Part shown: piece after piece, positions 1-8,039 of the stretch | Position numbering within the stretch: position 1 is the first letter of the stretch | How the letters are laid out: every line of letters starts with the position of its first letter | Assembly (NCBI GenBank): GCA_002725495.1 | Contig: PBPJ01000015.1 | Location: 1 to 14,344, forward strand | Reading direction: 5' to 3' | DNA from: Candidatus Woesearchaeota archaeon | GTDB taxonomy: Archaea > Nanobdellota > Nanobdellia > UBA10117 > ARS21 | DNA: 14,344 bases | Notes under the pieces: model-generated | The model's input: the letters and a program-made list of their open reading frames with translations, nothing else | Database searches by the model: none | What the model was told of the DNA's origin: nothing | Made by a program: the position numbers and the translations under genes

Positions 1-1833
1 GCGTGTGGTATAACTTCTGGTGCACCTCTTGTAAGAACAAATGATAGTTCTGGAGACGGTTATTTAAAATCTTCTCTTACACAAAATTCTATTACATTAT
101 TAGGAATGGTAGGTGCTAACGGTGGTCCAGGAAGATCCCCGTCAGGTGGTAATCAACAAGTAGTGCAAGATATTGGATTTTATTATAGTACAACTAAACC
201 ACCAACAGATAATAATCCAACATTTTTTAGTAGCGCAACAAATGATGATTTAGATACATGGGCTACCTCTGCTTCTAAAGCGCCTTTGACAAGCTCAACA
301 ACTCCAACTACTTTGTCGCAAGCTAGAGCTCATGCTACTAACCCTGATCCTGATCAAACTGATTCAGCTATAAACGGTTGTTATAGAGATTATGCGGTGA
401 CCGTTCCAAATCTTACCCCAAATACAACATATTATTATGCTGCTTTTTGTTTACCAGAAAATGTAGGAAGAGCGGGCGGATATGCATCTTTATTAGATTT
501 AACAGGAGGTGCTTATAATGCTAGAAAATGGGGTGTAGTAAAATCATTTACAACAGAAGGAACAGGAAGTATAGTTGATCATCCGCCCACTGTTACAATA
601 CTTGATTATGGTGTAGATGCTGGATTAAATAAAGTATTTTTATCCGGTGAAGCAATTGCTGAAGGTAAAAATTATAAAGTTAATTCTGTAGGTTTTTACT
701 TAAAAAAAGTAAGTATAATTGGTGCTAGTGCAACAGAATCTCAAATATTAACAGGCCTTGCAAATGCAACTTCAAGGATAACTATTAATGCAACAGTTGG
801 ATCTGGTATTTATGATGATACTTTTAACACAGATACTATTTTACCAACACCTAAAGCAGATTATTATGCTGCTGCTTTTGCAACATTTAAAATAAATGGT
901 GGTAATATTACAAGTCCTGTTTTAAGTAGTAACTATGAAAAAATTAATTTTGCTTCTAGTGTAACACCTCAATCGTTGCTGCCTAATGTAGAAAATGTAA
1001 AATGGAGTAAAAATGGCAAAAAAGGGACCTTTACTGGAATAGTAAAAGCAAATAATTCTGCTATAACTGATGCCGGCTTTTACATAATAGGTAAAGAAGG
1101 CTCTCATATGACTCAAGATTTAACTATAGGTGGAGTTACAACAACAACTCAATTTGCTAAACCAGCGGATGGAGCTGCATTAAAAGCTATTTTTGATTCT
1201 CCACCATCTGGTGTAATTACACATAAACTATCTTTACATTCAAGTAATATTACTAGCCCGCTTAATTCTTTTGATTTACAATTTGATAATCTTAAATTTA
1301 AACATACATATTATGCCGCGGCTTATGCTGTTAATTCTACTGGAGAAAAACAAGCTCCTACCTGTTTAAGAGTTTATGAAAATCCTCCTGTAGGGCATTT
1401 TTTTGGTGTTAATGCTAATGTATTAACATTTGATAAAAATGGTAAATTTTTATTTTCAGATTCAAAAGTAGCAACCAATGATACTCTTTATGCATCCACT
1501 ATTGCCCCCGTTACTCTTCCTAAAATGGGAAGATGGAGAATAAGTGGCTATCCATCAGAATGGAACGATGGTTCTAAAAGAGTGCCAAAAGCAACAGTAA
1601 CAAATTGGATATTCGGAGGTACTCCTTGGAAAATACATATTGATTTAAAAGGTATTGTAAATAAAGGTTCGCAGAGGCATTGTTTTTATAAAATTTCTGA
1701 GATTAATGATTCTAATCAAAACATTGGGGATGGAATTCAAGTTAAAATTGTACAATTAGGACCAGGAAATAATAATCCTCGTACACCGCTTTATATTCCA
1801 ACAAGTTTTACAGACAATCCTTCAACATATTAA
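1..1833 (+). CDS. 5'-truncated phage surface/appendage protein with FN3-like repeats and a BACON-like C-terminal domain
   Basis: The frame is open from base 1 with no stop, so this is the 3' part of a longer gene (610 residues visible). The ATG at 106 falls inside a predicted beta strand of a repeat (ITLLGMVGANGG) and is probably not the true start. Numbered from base 1, three modules share a GFY strand and a later YYAAA-type strand: GFYYS at 59 with TPNTTYYYAAF near 140-149, GFYL at 231 with YYAAAFA at 288, and GFYI at 359 with YYAAAYAVN at 437. This is the pattern of fibronectin III-like modules common in Bacteroidota surface proteins. The first visible residues (ACGITSG) look like the end of an earlier copy. 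Residues about 464-587 form a different domain, with LTFDKNG at its start, a W-rich middle (WRIS, SEW) and a closing VKIVQLG strand, reminiscent of a BACON domain. The likely role is a tail or head appendage binding host glycans. The repeats are visible; the family names and the role are inferred. It lies 14 bases upstream of the tail gene. Confidence 0.75.
   Translation, partial: ACGITSGAPLVRTNDSSGDGYLKSSLTQNSITLLGMVGANGGPGRSPSGGNQQVVQDIGFYYSTTKPPTDNNPTFFSSATNDDLDTWATSASKAPLTSSTTPTTLSQARAHATNPDPDQTDSAINGCYRDYAVTVPNLTPNTTYYYAAFCLPENVGRAGGYASLLDLTGGAYNARKWGVVKSFTTEGTGSIVDHPPTVTILDYGVDAGLNKVFLSGEAIAEGKNYKVNSVGFYLKKVSIIGASATESQILTGLANATSRITINATVGSGIYDDTFNTDTILPTPKADYYAAAFATFKINGGNITSPVLSSNYEKINFASSVTPQSLLPNVENVKWSKNGKKGTFTGIVKANNSAITDAGFYIIGKEGSHMTQDLTIGGVTTTTQFAKPADGAALKAIFDSPPSGVITHKLSLHSSNITSPLNSFDLQFDNLKFKHTYYAAAYAVNSTGEKQAPTCLRVYENPPVGHFFGVNANVLTFDKNGKFLFSDSKVATNDTLYASTIAPVTLPKMGRWRISGYPSEWNDGSKRVPKATVTNWIFGGTPWKIHIDLKGIVNKGSQRHCFYKISEINDSNQNIGDGIQVKIVQLGPGNNNPRTPLYIPTSFTDNPSTY
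91..1380 (+). repeat. Three (probably four or more) tandem FN3-like protein modules
   Basis: This is a protein-level repeat with no long DNA identity, so the copies are old. Approximate modules are 91-550, 583-960 and 990-1380; the tail of another copy may occupy 1-50. Each carries an early GFY strand preceded by a residue pattern such as QDI, NSV or TDA, then a variable loop rich in Thr, Ser and Asn, then a YYAAA strand near the end. The unit is about 120-150 residues, longer than a minimal FN3 domain, because the middle loops are expanded. Module boundaries are estimates by eye. Confidence 0.6.
1390..1780 (+). other. BACON-like C-terminal domain (tentative)
   Basis: After the last FN3-like module the composition changes. 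The segment begins VLTFDKNGKFLF, has a central stretch with GRWRISGYPSEW, and ends with IQVKIVQLG. BACON domains usually start with a phrase like LxFxxxG, carry a conserved Trp region and end in a strand reading IxVxQxG, so the outline fits. BACON domains occur in Bacteroidota carbohydrate-active proteins and in a crAssphage tail-associated protein. An unrelated beta-sandwich would also explain what is seen. Confidence 0.38.
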
Positions 1834-1847
1834 TTACTAAATTATAA

Positions 1848-4800
1848 ATGTCAAATAAAAAACCCTTTGAAAAAACATTTCCGTATTTTAGTTATAGATG
1901 GAAATACGATGATGGTGAATACTCGCCTTTTGCTCCTTTCACTGAGGTACAATTTTCAGCTAGAGAAAACCCAGGTGATATAGAAAGATTAAAAAATGGT
2001 TTTAATGTATTTATGACTAATAATCTTGAATCTATAACACTTACAAATATACCTGTTGGAAGAGAAGATGTTGTAGCTGTAGATATATTATATACAGAAT
2101 CAATAAGTTCAACTATATATGTTTTAAAAACTGTTGAAATTGACATTAAAGATAGGGGTAAACTACCACTTAGTGATATAATTATAAATAGAAGATCTTT
2201 TGGTGCTGCTTTACCAGCTGATCAATTATCAAGACATTTTGACAATGTACCTCGTAAAGCAAAAGCTCAAGAGTTTACGGCTAATAGAATAATATATGGA
2301 AATTATTTACAAAAATTTAATCAAGATAAAAATGAATTAGGAGGTAATGGATTAATTATACAGCCTGAAATAGGTTATAAAACAAGCCCTTCAGCTGGCC
2401 CTTCTGTAAAAACAGATAGATCATATGAAATTGGTGTAGTATATATTGACCCATTTGGTAGGCAAGGAGGTTTATTAACTCAAAAAGTTGCGGATAATGA
2501 TTTTGGAGGTGGTTCTTTAATAAAAACAGATTATACATATGAATCAAGAATATGTTTATCTGCATGTATTAAATCTGAACCTCCTTCTTGGGCAAAATAT
2601 TATAGATATTTTATAAAAGATATTTCTAATACAGCATTTAACTTAACAGCATTTAATTCATATTCTGACGGTACCGGAGATGAAAATGTAAATTGTTATC
2701 TTCAATTTGATTCTAAAGATAGAAATAAAATTACAGAAGATTCTTTTCTACTTATAAGAAGAGACGGGCATAGAAACATTAGTACAGGAGGGGTTGTTAT
2801 GAATAAATCAATACGAATACCTGTACTCGCTATAGAAGATGAAGCTCCTGATATTGTAAAATCTCAAGTAAAAGAAAGATTTAGTGCTGCTCTTGTTCGA
2901 ATAATAAGTGAATCTGCTGATATTGTGGGAGCATTTGGATTTACTAGCCCACAGGGTATTAGTAGCTTAACAAGTCCTTTTTTTGTTACATCTGTTGGTA
3001 CTGACTATGCTTCTTCCGGTGTATTAGGTATTTTAAATAGTTATTTTTCATCCCAAGGAGTTACCCAATCTAACCTTTTTGAACTAGATAATTCCGGTAA
3101 TACAACAGCAGAAGTTACTATTGATTGCTCGGGTTTTGCTGAAAGATTAGCCGTAAAATTAGAATCAAGAAATTTAGCTGAAAATAAAGTTGTAGGAGAA
3201 ACTAAAAAAGTTTTAGTAGATAATATAATTTTTGGTAAATCAACTAGTCAAAAACAAAGAACAACATTTAAAATAACTTTTTCAAACCAAATTGATGATG
3301 ATGATCAAGTTACTAGTACTATAGGATTTGATACTACATTATCAGGTGGAGCAGGAGGTGATTTTGATTTAGATCCAAATGATAATAATATACAACAGTC
3401 TGTTGTTTTTTATAAAAGAGGATTAAGCGAAGAAGGTGAGGATAAATTAAAAGGTTCATTTTTTGTTAAAGTACCACAAAATTTACCAGGAATAGATCCT
3501 TTTGATACAACTAATAGAATTTTTAATATTCCTATTGGTCAAACAGAGTTTGATGATGAAGGTGAAGTTAAGGTATTACGTTTAATTGATTTTGAAACAG
3601 AACCAGCGGATGAATCTAATTTAGATTTATATTGGGAAGGATCAGATACATTTTTAATAACAGACGACCCCGATACAAACGAGCATGGGAAAGTAAATGT
3701 TATTCCATGGAGTAACTGTATTGCTACCGTTGGAGGAACAACAAACGAAATAATTAGAGAATCTGTAACTATATTAGATAAATTTAATGCAACTACTTTA
3801 GTAAAAGGAATACGTGTTAATACACCTTTACCTTTTTATACAGAAGAAAGAAGAAAAGCAGGTTTAATATTTTCTGGATTATATAATTCTAGAACAGGTA
3901 TAAATAGATTAAACAATTTTTCTGAAGCTGACGGTATTACAAAAGAAATAGAACCTAATTATGGCGGTATACAAAAACTTTATGCATTAGATACAAATTT
4001 ATTAACAATTACTGAAGATAAAGTTTTTAGAGTATTAGCAGATAAAGATGCGTTGTTTAATGCAGATGAAGGCGTAAACGTTACAGCTACTAAATTAGTT
4101 TTAGGTCAAGCAATAGCATATCAAGGTAATTATGGAATAAGCACACATCCTGAATCATTTGTATATTTTAGAAATAATGTATATTTTTCAGATGCTAAAA
4201 GAGGTAGTATAGTTCAATTAACACCTGCTAATGGACAAATGTTTGCCATTAGTTCTAAAGGAATGTCAAACTTTTTTAGAGATAGGCTAAGAACAGCTAA
4301 TAATATTATAGGGGCTTACGATGGGCACAAAAAAATTTATGTAGTATCATTACAAGGGTATGACCATACGGATGCTTCTATTGGCTCTGAAAGTATCCCA
4401 AATGAGACATCTAACATAACTTTAGCTTATAGTTTAAATTCTCAAGGGTGGACAAGTAGATATTCTTTTATTCCTGAAACAGGAGTTAGCCTAAATAATA
4501 AATTTTATACATTTAAAAATGGTAAAGTTTATCTACATCATTCTAATACAGCAAATAGAAATAATTTTTATGGTGTAGCAGGGCATTCAGAAGTACAAAT
4601 AATATTTAATGATAATCCTTCTTTTGTTTCAGATTGGTTAGCATTAAATTATGAAGGTACAACAGGTTGGACAGCATCAGAAATAATAGGCGAACAAGAT
4701 TCAGCTTATAATATAACCAATGTTAGATTACTAGATTCTGAAGATTCTAATTTTGATGGTTGGTTTTTAAAAGAAGGTAAATATCATGGCTCTATAGTTG

Positions 4801-5000
4801 GTACTCAACCTGTATACATTATACAGCCCGGTAGTTCAATTGGATCAGATGGATTCTATCCGTTAATTCAAGACGGGTCAAATACACAAGATATATCTGG
4901 TACAAAAGGCTTTTTCTTAAAAGCAAGATTTAAAAATACATCAACTTCTGTATGTGAACTTGCAGCAGTTGGAAGTGAATATTATATTAGTCAAACTTAA
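1848..5000 (+). CDS. Large tail protein, nozzle/muzzle type of a short-tailed phage
   Basis: The product is 1050 residues and complete. The ATG lies 14 bases after the previous TAA, behind an A/T-rich spacer without a Shine-Dalgarno sequence. It has no signal peptide and no clear membrane segment; it is rich in Asn, Ser, Thr and aromatics, as expected for beta structure. Motifs I recall from tail proteins of crAss-like and marine podoviruses are YRWKYDDGEYSPFAPF (16-31), KAKAQEF..NRIIYGNY (137-153), YEIGVVYIDPFGR (193-205), PPSWAKYYRYF (245-255), GGIQKLY followed by EDKVFRVLADKD (706-734), and HPESFVYF with a following RGSIVQL stretch (about 767-790). The last part may belong to a beta-propeller. 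The likely role is a structural part of the tail tube end through which DNA and ejection proteins pass. Support comes from its position directly before three ejection-type genes, as T7 gene 12 (nozzle) precedes 14-16 with gene 13 in between. The family assignment is from memory, and a fibre-attachment hub is an alternative. Confidence 0.65.
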   Translation: MSNKKPFEKTFPYFSYRWKYDDGEYSPFAPFTEVQFSARENPGDIERLKNGFNVFMTNNLESITLTNIPVGREDVVAVDILYTESISSTIYVLKTVEIDIKDRGKLPLSDIIINRRSFGAALPADQLSRHFDNVPRKAKAQEFTANRIIYGNYLQKFNQDKNELGGNGLIIQPEIGYKTSPSAGPSVKTDRSYEIGVVYIDPFGRQGGLLTQKVADNDFGGGSLIKTDYTYESRICLSACIKSEPPSWAKYYRYFIKDISNTAFNLTAFNSYSDGTGDENVNCYLQFDSKDRNKITEDSFLLIRRDGHRNISTGGVVMNKSIRIPVLAIEDEAPDIVKSQVKERFSAALVRIISESADIVGAFGFTSPQGISSLTSPFFVTSVGTDYASSGVLGILNSYFSSQGVTQSNLFELDNSGNTTAEVTIDCSGFAERLAVKLESRNLAENKVVGETKKVLVDNIIFGKSTSQKQRTTFKITFSNQIDDDDQVTSTIGFDTTLSGGAGGDFDLDPNDNNIQQSVVFYKRGLSEEGEDKLKGSFFVKVPQNLPGIDPFDTTNRIFNIPIGQTEFDDEGEVKVLRLIDFETEPADESNLDLYWEGSDTFLITDDPDTNEHGKVNVIPWSNCIATVGGTTNEIIRESVTILDKFNATTLVKGIRVNTPLPFYTEERRKAGLIFSGLYNSRTGINRLNNFSEADGITKEIEPNYGGIQKLYALDTNLLTITEDKVFRVLADKDALFNADEGVNVTATKLVLGQAIAYQGNYGISTHPESFVYFRNNVYFSDAKRGSIVQLTPANGQMFAISSKGMSNFFRDRLRTANNIIGAYDGHKKIYVVSLQGYDHTDASIGSESIPNETSNITLAYSLNSQGWTSRYSFIPETGVSLNNKFYTFKNGKVYLHHSNTANRNNFYGVAGHSEVQIIFNDNPSFVSDWLALNYEGTTGWTASEIIGEQDSAYNITNVRLLDSEDSNFDGWFLKEGKYHGSIVGTQPVYIIQPGSSIGSDGFYPLIQDGSNTQDISGTKGFFLKARFKNTSTSVCELAAVGSEYYISQT

Positions 5001-5014
5001 AAAAAAATTAAAAA
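5001..5014 (+). promoter_or_regulatory. A-rich leader in place of a Shine-Dalgarno site
   Basis: The 14 bases between the TAA at 4998-5000 and the ATG at 5015 are all A except two T (AAAAAAATTAAAAA). There is no GGAG-like element. The other three starts are similar: CTAAATTATAA before 1848, TAATAAATT before 5633 and TCCTAATAC before 8040. A-rich, Shine-Dalgarno-less starts are typical of Bacteroidota and their phages. This leader also fixes the start of the following gene, since no other in-frame ATG lies between it and the preceding stop. Confidence 0.45.
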
Positions 5015-5626
5015 ATGGCAATACCATTAGCAGCAGTAGGCGCATTAGTAGGCGGTTTGGGACAAATGGCAGGGGGAATAATTGGTAGTGGAAAAAGAAG
5101 GCGTGAAGCAGCAGCGGCACAAGCTCAATTTGCACAAGCACAATCCAATTTTGCAACACAGCAAATGACAAATCAATTTTCAGGTCTTGAAAATCCGTTT
5201 GAAGATTTAACTGTTAATCAACAAGCATCTCAGTTTCAAGCACAACAAACAGACCAAGCTTTAGCACAGGCTCTAGATGCCGCTGCTTTAACTGGGGGAA
5301 GTGGTGGTGCTCAAGCTATAGCAGATGCAGCGCTTAGAGCTAAACAAGGTATCAGTGCAGATCTTGCAAAACAAGAACAAGCTAATGCACGATTAGCAGC
5401 TCAAGCGCAAGCACAAATGGATTTCCAAGCAGCACAATCTGCAGATGATATACAACTTAGAAATTATACAAGAAGTCAACAAATGCTAAACATGGCTTCT
5501 GCTCGGGTTGAAGCATCTAATGCAGCAAGAGCACAAGCAACACAAGCAATTATAGGAGGGTTTGGATCATTAGCTGGATCAGCTCAAAAAGGAGCTTTTG
5601 ATGGCATATCATTTGGTGGTAAATAA
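5015..5626 (+). CDS. Small Ala/Gln-rich internal virion protein (T7 gp14-like in character)
   Basis: The product is 203 residues. The N terminus is a Gly/Ala-rich hydrophobic stretch (residues 4-24, PLAAVGALVGGLGQMAGGII) able to form a membrane helix with small-residue packing. A basic patch (KRRR, 27-30) and a long Ala/Gln-rich helical region follow. A conserved-looking phrase ENPFEDLTVNQQA (59-71) precedes more helix, and a Gly-rich end reads IIGGFGSLAGSAQKGAFD. T7 gp14 (196 residues) has the same outline: a small hydrophobic start, Ala/Gln-rich helix and a Gly/Ala/Ser end containing GAFD. T7 gp14 inserts into the outer membrane during DNA ejection. The gene is followed 6 bases later by a mid-size and then a giant gene, the order of T7 14-15-16. 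Visible: composition, size and order. Inferred: role as an ejection protein. It ends in tandem TAA TAA stops. GC is visibly higher than in its neighbours because of the Ala and Gly codons. Confidence 0.72.
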   Translation: MAIPLAAVGALVGGLGQMAGGIIGSGKRRREAAAAQAQFAQAQSNFATQQMTNQFSGLENPFEDLTVNQQASQFQAQQTDQALAQALDAAALTGGSGGAQAIADAALRAKQGISADLAKQEQANARLAAQAQAQMDFQAAQSADDIQLRNYTRSQQMLNMASARVEASNAARAQATQAIIGGFGSLAGSAQKGAFDGISFGGK

Positions 5627-5632
5627 TAAATT

Positions 5633-8029
5633 ATGAGTAAAAATAAATCAAATAGTCCATTTTTTGCAATAGGACAAGGAATAGACAATATATTAGATTA
5701 CGCTTCAATAGCAAGAGCAGGACAACCTACAAATTTTTTAGGCAATGCTGTTTACAAAATAGGTGAAATAATATCTCAGTTAGATTTTGATAAAATGCAA
5801 CAAAATAGAATTGCAAAAAAAATTGAAAATCTTACAGATCAAGAAAAATATATTGAACCAACGTTAGAGCCAAAAGAAGTTCCAGTTGAGCTTGAAGAAA
5901 TGCCGGTATCAAATCTTAGAATTAACCTTCTTGATGTTAACCCAAAAAGAACTACAGGTCAAGTTGTTAAAAAGCAAGTTGAAGAAATTAAAAAAGAAGT
6001 TGTTGATAAAACAAAACCTACAGTTCAATCAGCAACAGTTAGCCCTACGACTGGTGAGAAAGTTGTTATAGATAACAAAGGCACAATAGGTACAATACAA
6101 GGAACAGAAGGTTATGATGTTAGTTTAAAATCAGACGATTTAAAGGGTATAAATGCTAACCAACAAAGACAAGCCCAAATACAAGCAATAGCTAGAGAAA
6201 AAAATATTTCTATAGAAGAAGCTGAAGCTATAATTAAAGAAGAAGAAAAACAAAGTAAAATTAGTGTTGGCAGCGCGGGAGATTTATTAGCATCTTCAAA
6301 TCAATTTTTAGTTACAGATTTAGATGCAAATACCCCTTCAGGGCCTGATCAAGAATTTGTATATAAAGATACACGTCCTTGGTATGAACAGCTTTTATTT
6401 GGAGCAGAAAGTCCTGAAATGATTGAGGCAAAAAAACAGGATTTTTTAAATAATTCAGGGTCATCTAATAAACGACTTAAATCTGAAATATTAGAAATAA
6501 TAGAAGCATCTAGATATAAAAGAGAAGGCGCTGAAGATACACCATTACATAGAATATCACATGTATTGAATAGTCCTTATTATAGAACTGATGGCAAATC
6601 TTACAAGTATTTAAGAGAGTTAACTCAACCTTCTGCTTCAGCACAAGCGGCAGCCGCTTCAAAATCTAGATTTTTTTCTGATTTTGGTTTAGGTCCCGGA
6701 AGTTTTAATTTAGGCATAGAAAACTTCAATGCACAAATTAAACAAGAAAATTATAAAAGAAAAGTTCAAAATGATTTTGATGAAGATTTAACAAAAGAAC
6801 TTAATAGTTTAAATGTAGATTTAGATAAATCTAATGTAGACGGGCAACAAAGAAAAGATCTTCTTGATTATGTTACGCAAAAGAAAAAAGAATTAGCTGG
6901 AGCTTTTACAAAATATACTAATGGTGATATAGATGCAACAGAATATAATCTTTTAAATCAAAAATATAATGCCGAGGTAGATACTTTAGCTTCTGATTTA
7001 GGTATAATAAAAACAAAAGCACAAGAGTATATAAAACAAAAAGATAACATTGATTTAAGAGCAAGTAATCCAGAAGCTGCAGATTTTTATGAAACCGCTA
7101 TAAAAAATCCTAATAGCATAAGAATTAAAACAATAAATAATAGAAGTTATTTTACAGGTGAAACTAATAGTGGTAAAAAATTTAAAATAGAAGTTGGTGC
7201 ATTAACTAATGGAGACGCTTCTTTTATGTTAACTGGTAAAGCAGATCCTGCTACTTATATAACAAATGCTTTAAAATCTATGCAAGATTATACCGAAGAA
7301 ATGCGCACAAAATTCGGGCAAGGCGTAGGACAATTAAAAGACGACACAGAAAGAGATAGTAGAGGTAATATTGTTAGAAAAAGCAAAATAAGAGAAATTG
7401 GAGAAAACAAAATGCTTGCTAATTTTAGACAAGACTCTGATACGGTTAGATCTTTACTTTCACAGATTAGAGGAATTGATTTTGATGGTTATCAAACATT
7501 AATTAATCAAGACAGAAATGGTGATGGTAAAACAGATTCAACAGAAATAAAGCAAAATGAAGAAGAAATAATGAAACAGCTTGCTGAAGAAATGTATGAT
7601 CAATTTGTTTCTCCTCAATATAATCCTAAAACAGAAACTAAAAGCAGAACTTCAACAACAGGTAGTAGATCTGGTGGCGGTGGTGGCCGAGGAACTCAAG
7701 GAGAAAGAGAAAGATTTGCTTTAGGTCAATTAATAAATCAATTACCTGAAAAACCTACTGCAGAAAATTTTAAACAATTTGCAGATTACCTTGATACAAA
7801 TGAAATTAATTATACTATAAAAGATGGTAAATTAATAATAGGTAAAAAAGGTAAAAAAATGGATGAAATAGATTTTACAGATCCAGGTTTTAAAACTAAA
7901 TTTTCAAAATTTGCAACATTACCAGCTTTTGTAAATCCAAATGCTTATAATGTACAACAAAATAACACAGGTGTAACACAAGAACAAATAAATGCAGCTT
8001 ATAAAGCATATTTAGATAGAAAAAAATAA
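5633..8029 (+). CDS. Internal virion/ejection protein, T7 gp15-like in position and size
   Basis: The product is 798 residues, against 747 for T7 gp15. It starts 6 bases after the previous stop, with an in-frame TAA just upstream. It is soluble, highly charged and mostly helical. Residues about 50-210 are rich in Lys and Glu and look extended or coiled (VKKQVEEIKKEVVDK, EAEAIIKEEEK). A phrase DTRPWYEQLLFGAESPEM lies near 248-265, and an Ala/Ser segment ASAQAAAASKSRFF near 336-349. A helical middle follows. Residues 627-638 (DRNGDGKTDSTE) match a calcium-binding EF-hand loop at positions 1, 3, 5, 6, 9 and 12. Residues 677-690 are a Gly/Ser/Arg linker containing five Gly in a row, leading to a small C-terminal domain (about 695-770) and a tail ending AYKAYLDRKK. 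No enzyme motif is seen. The likely role is a scaffold or periplasmic tunnel protein ejected with the DNA; this rests on position, size and composition, not on a recognised family. Confidence 0.6.
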   Translation: MSKNKSNSPFFAIGQGIDNILDYASIARAGQPTNFLGNAVYKIGEIISQLDFDKMQQNRIAKKIENLTDQEKYIEPTLEPKEVPVELEEMPVSNLRINLLDVNPKRTTGQVVKKQVEEIKKEVVDKTKPTVQSATVSPTTGEKVVIDNKGTIGTIQGTEGYDVSLKSDDLKGINANQQRQAQIQAIAREKNISIEEAEAIIKEEEKQSKISVGSAGDLLASSNQFLVTDLDANTPSGPDQEFVYKDTRPWYEQLLFGAESPEMIEAKKQDFLNNSGSSNKRLKSEILEIIEASRYKREGAEDTPLHRISHVLNSPYYRTDGKSYKYLRELTQPSASAQAAAASKSRFFSDFGLGPGSFNLGIENFNAQIKQENYKRKVQNDFDEDLTKELNSLNVDLDKSNVDGQQRKDLLDYVTQKKKELAGAFTKYTNGDIDATEYNLLNQKYNAEVDTLASDLGIIKTKAQEYIKQKDNIDLRASNPEAADFYETAIKNPNSIRIKTINNRSYFTGETNSGKKFKIEVGALTNGDASFMLTGKADPATYITNALKSMQDYTEEMRTKFGQGVGQLKDDTERDSRGNIVRKSKIREIGENKMLANFRQDSDTVRSLLSQIRGIDFDGYQTLINQDRNGDGKTDSTEIKQNEEEIMKQLAEEMYDQFVSPQYNPKTETKSRTSTTGSRSGGGGGRGTQGERERFALGQLINQLPEKPTAENFKQFADYLDTNEINYTIKDGKLIIGKKGKKMDEIDFTDPGFKTKFSKFATLPAFVNPNAYNVQQNNTGVTQEQINAAYKAYLDRKK
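7511..7546 (+). other. EF-hand-type calcium-binding loop
   Basis: Residues 627-638 of the 798-residue protein read DRNGDGKTDSTE. This has D1, N3, D5, G6, D9 and E12, the ligand pattern of the 12-residue EF-hand or dockerin-like loop, with Thr instead of the usual aliphatic residue at position 8. It sits between a preceding helix (DFDGYQTLIN) and a following one (IKQNEEEIMKQLAEEM), so a helix-loop-helix is plausible. Only one loop is seen. Calcium binding is inferred from the motif alone. Confidence 0.55.
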
Positions 8030-8039
8030 ATCCTAATAC

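Noticed and set aside
1..30. Possible lipoprotein signal ending at the Cys in ACG at the window start
   Set aside because: No preceding hydrophobic stretch is visible and the residues fit better as the end of an upstream FN3-like module.
106..108. ATG at 106 as the true start of the first gene
   Set aside because: The same frame is open to base 1 and the sequence before the ATG encodes the first strand of an FN3-like module, so the gene is cut by the window edge.
5886..6071. 61-residue plus-strand overlapping frame
   Set aside because: It is an out-of-frame reading of the Lys/Glu-rich part of the 798-residue protein, with very biased composition and no ribosome-binding context.
7511..7530. 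DRNGDGK as an RNA polymerase DxDGD catalytic motif of the crAss-like virion polymerase
   Set aside because: The spacing and surrounding residues match an EF-hand loop (D1, N3, D5, G6, D9, E12), and no other polymerase motifs are found in the protein.
1834..8039. Promoters or rho-independent terminators in the gene spacers
   Set aside because: Spacers of 6 to 14 bases are too short for a hairpin terminator, and no convincing -7/-33 pair of the Bacteroidota type could be separated from the coding background.
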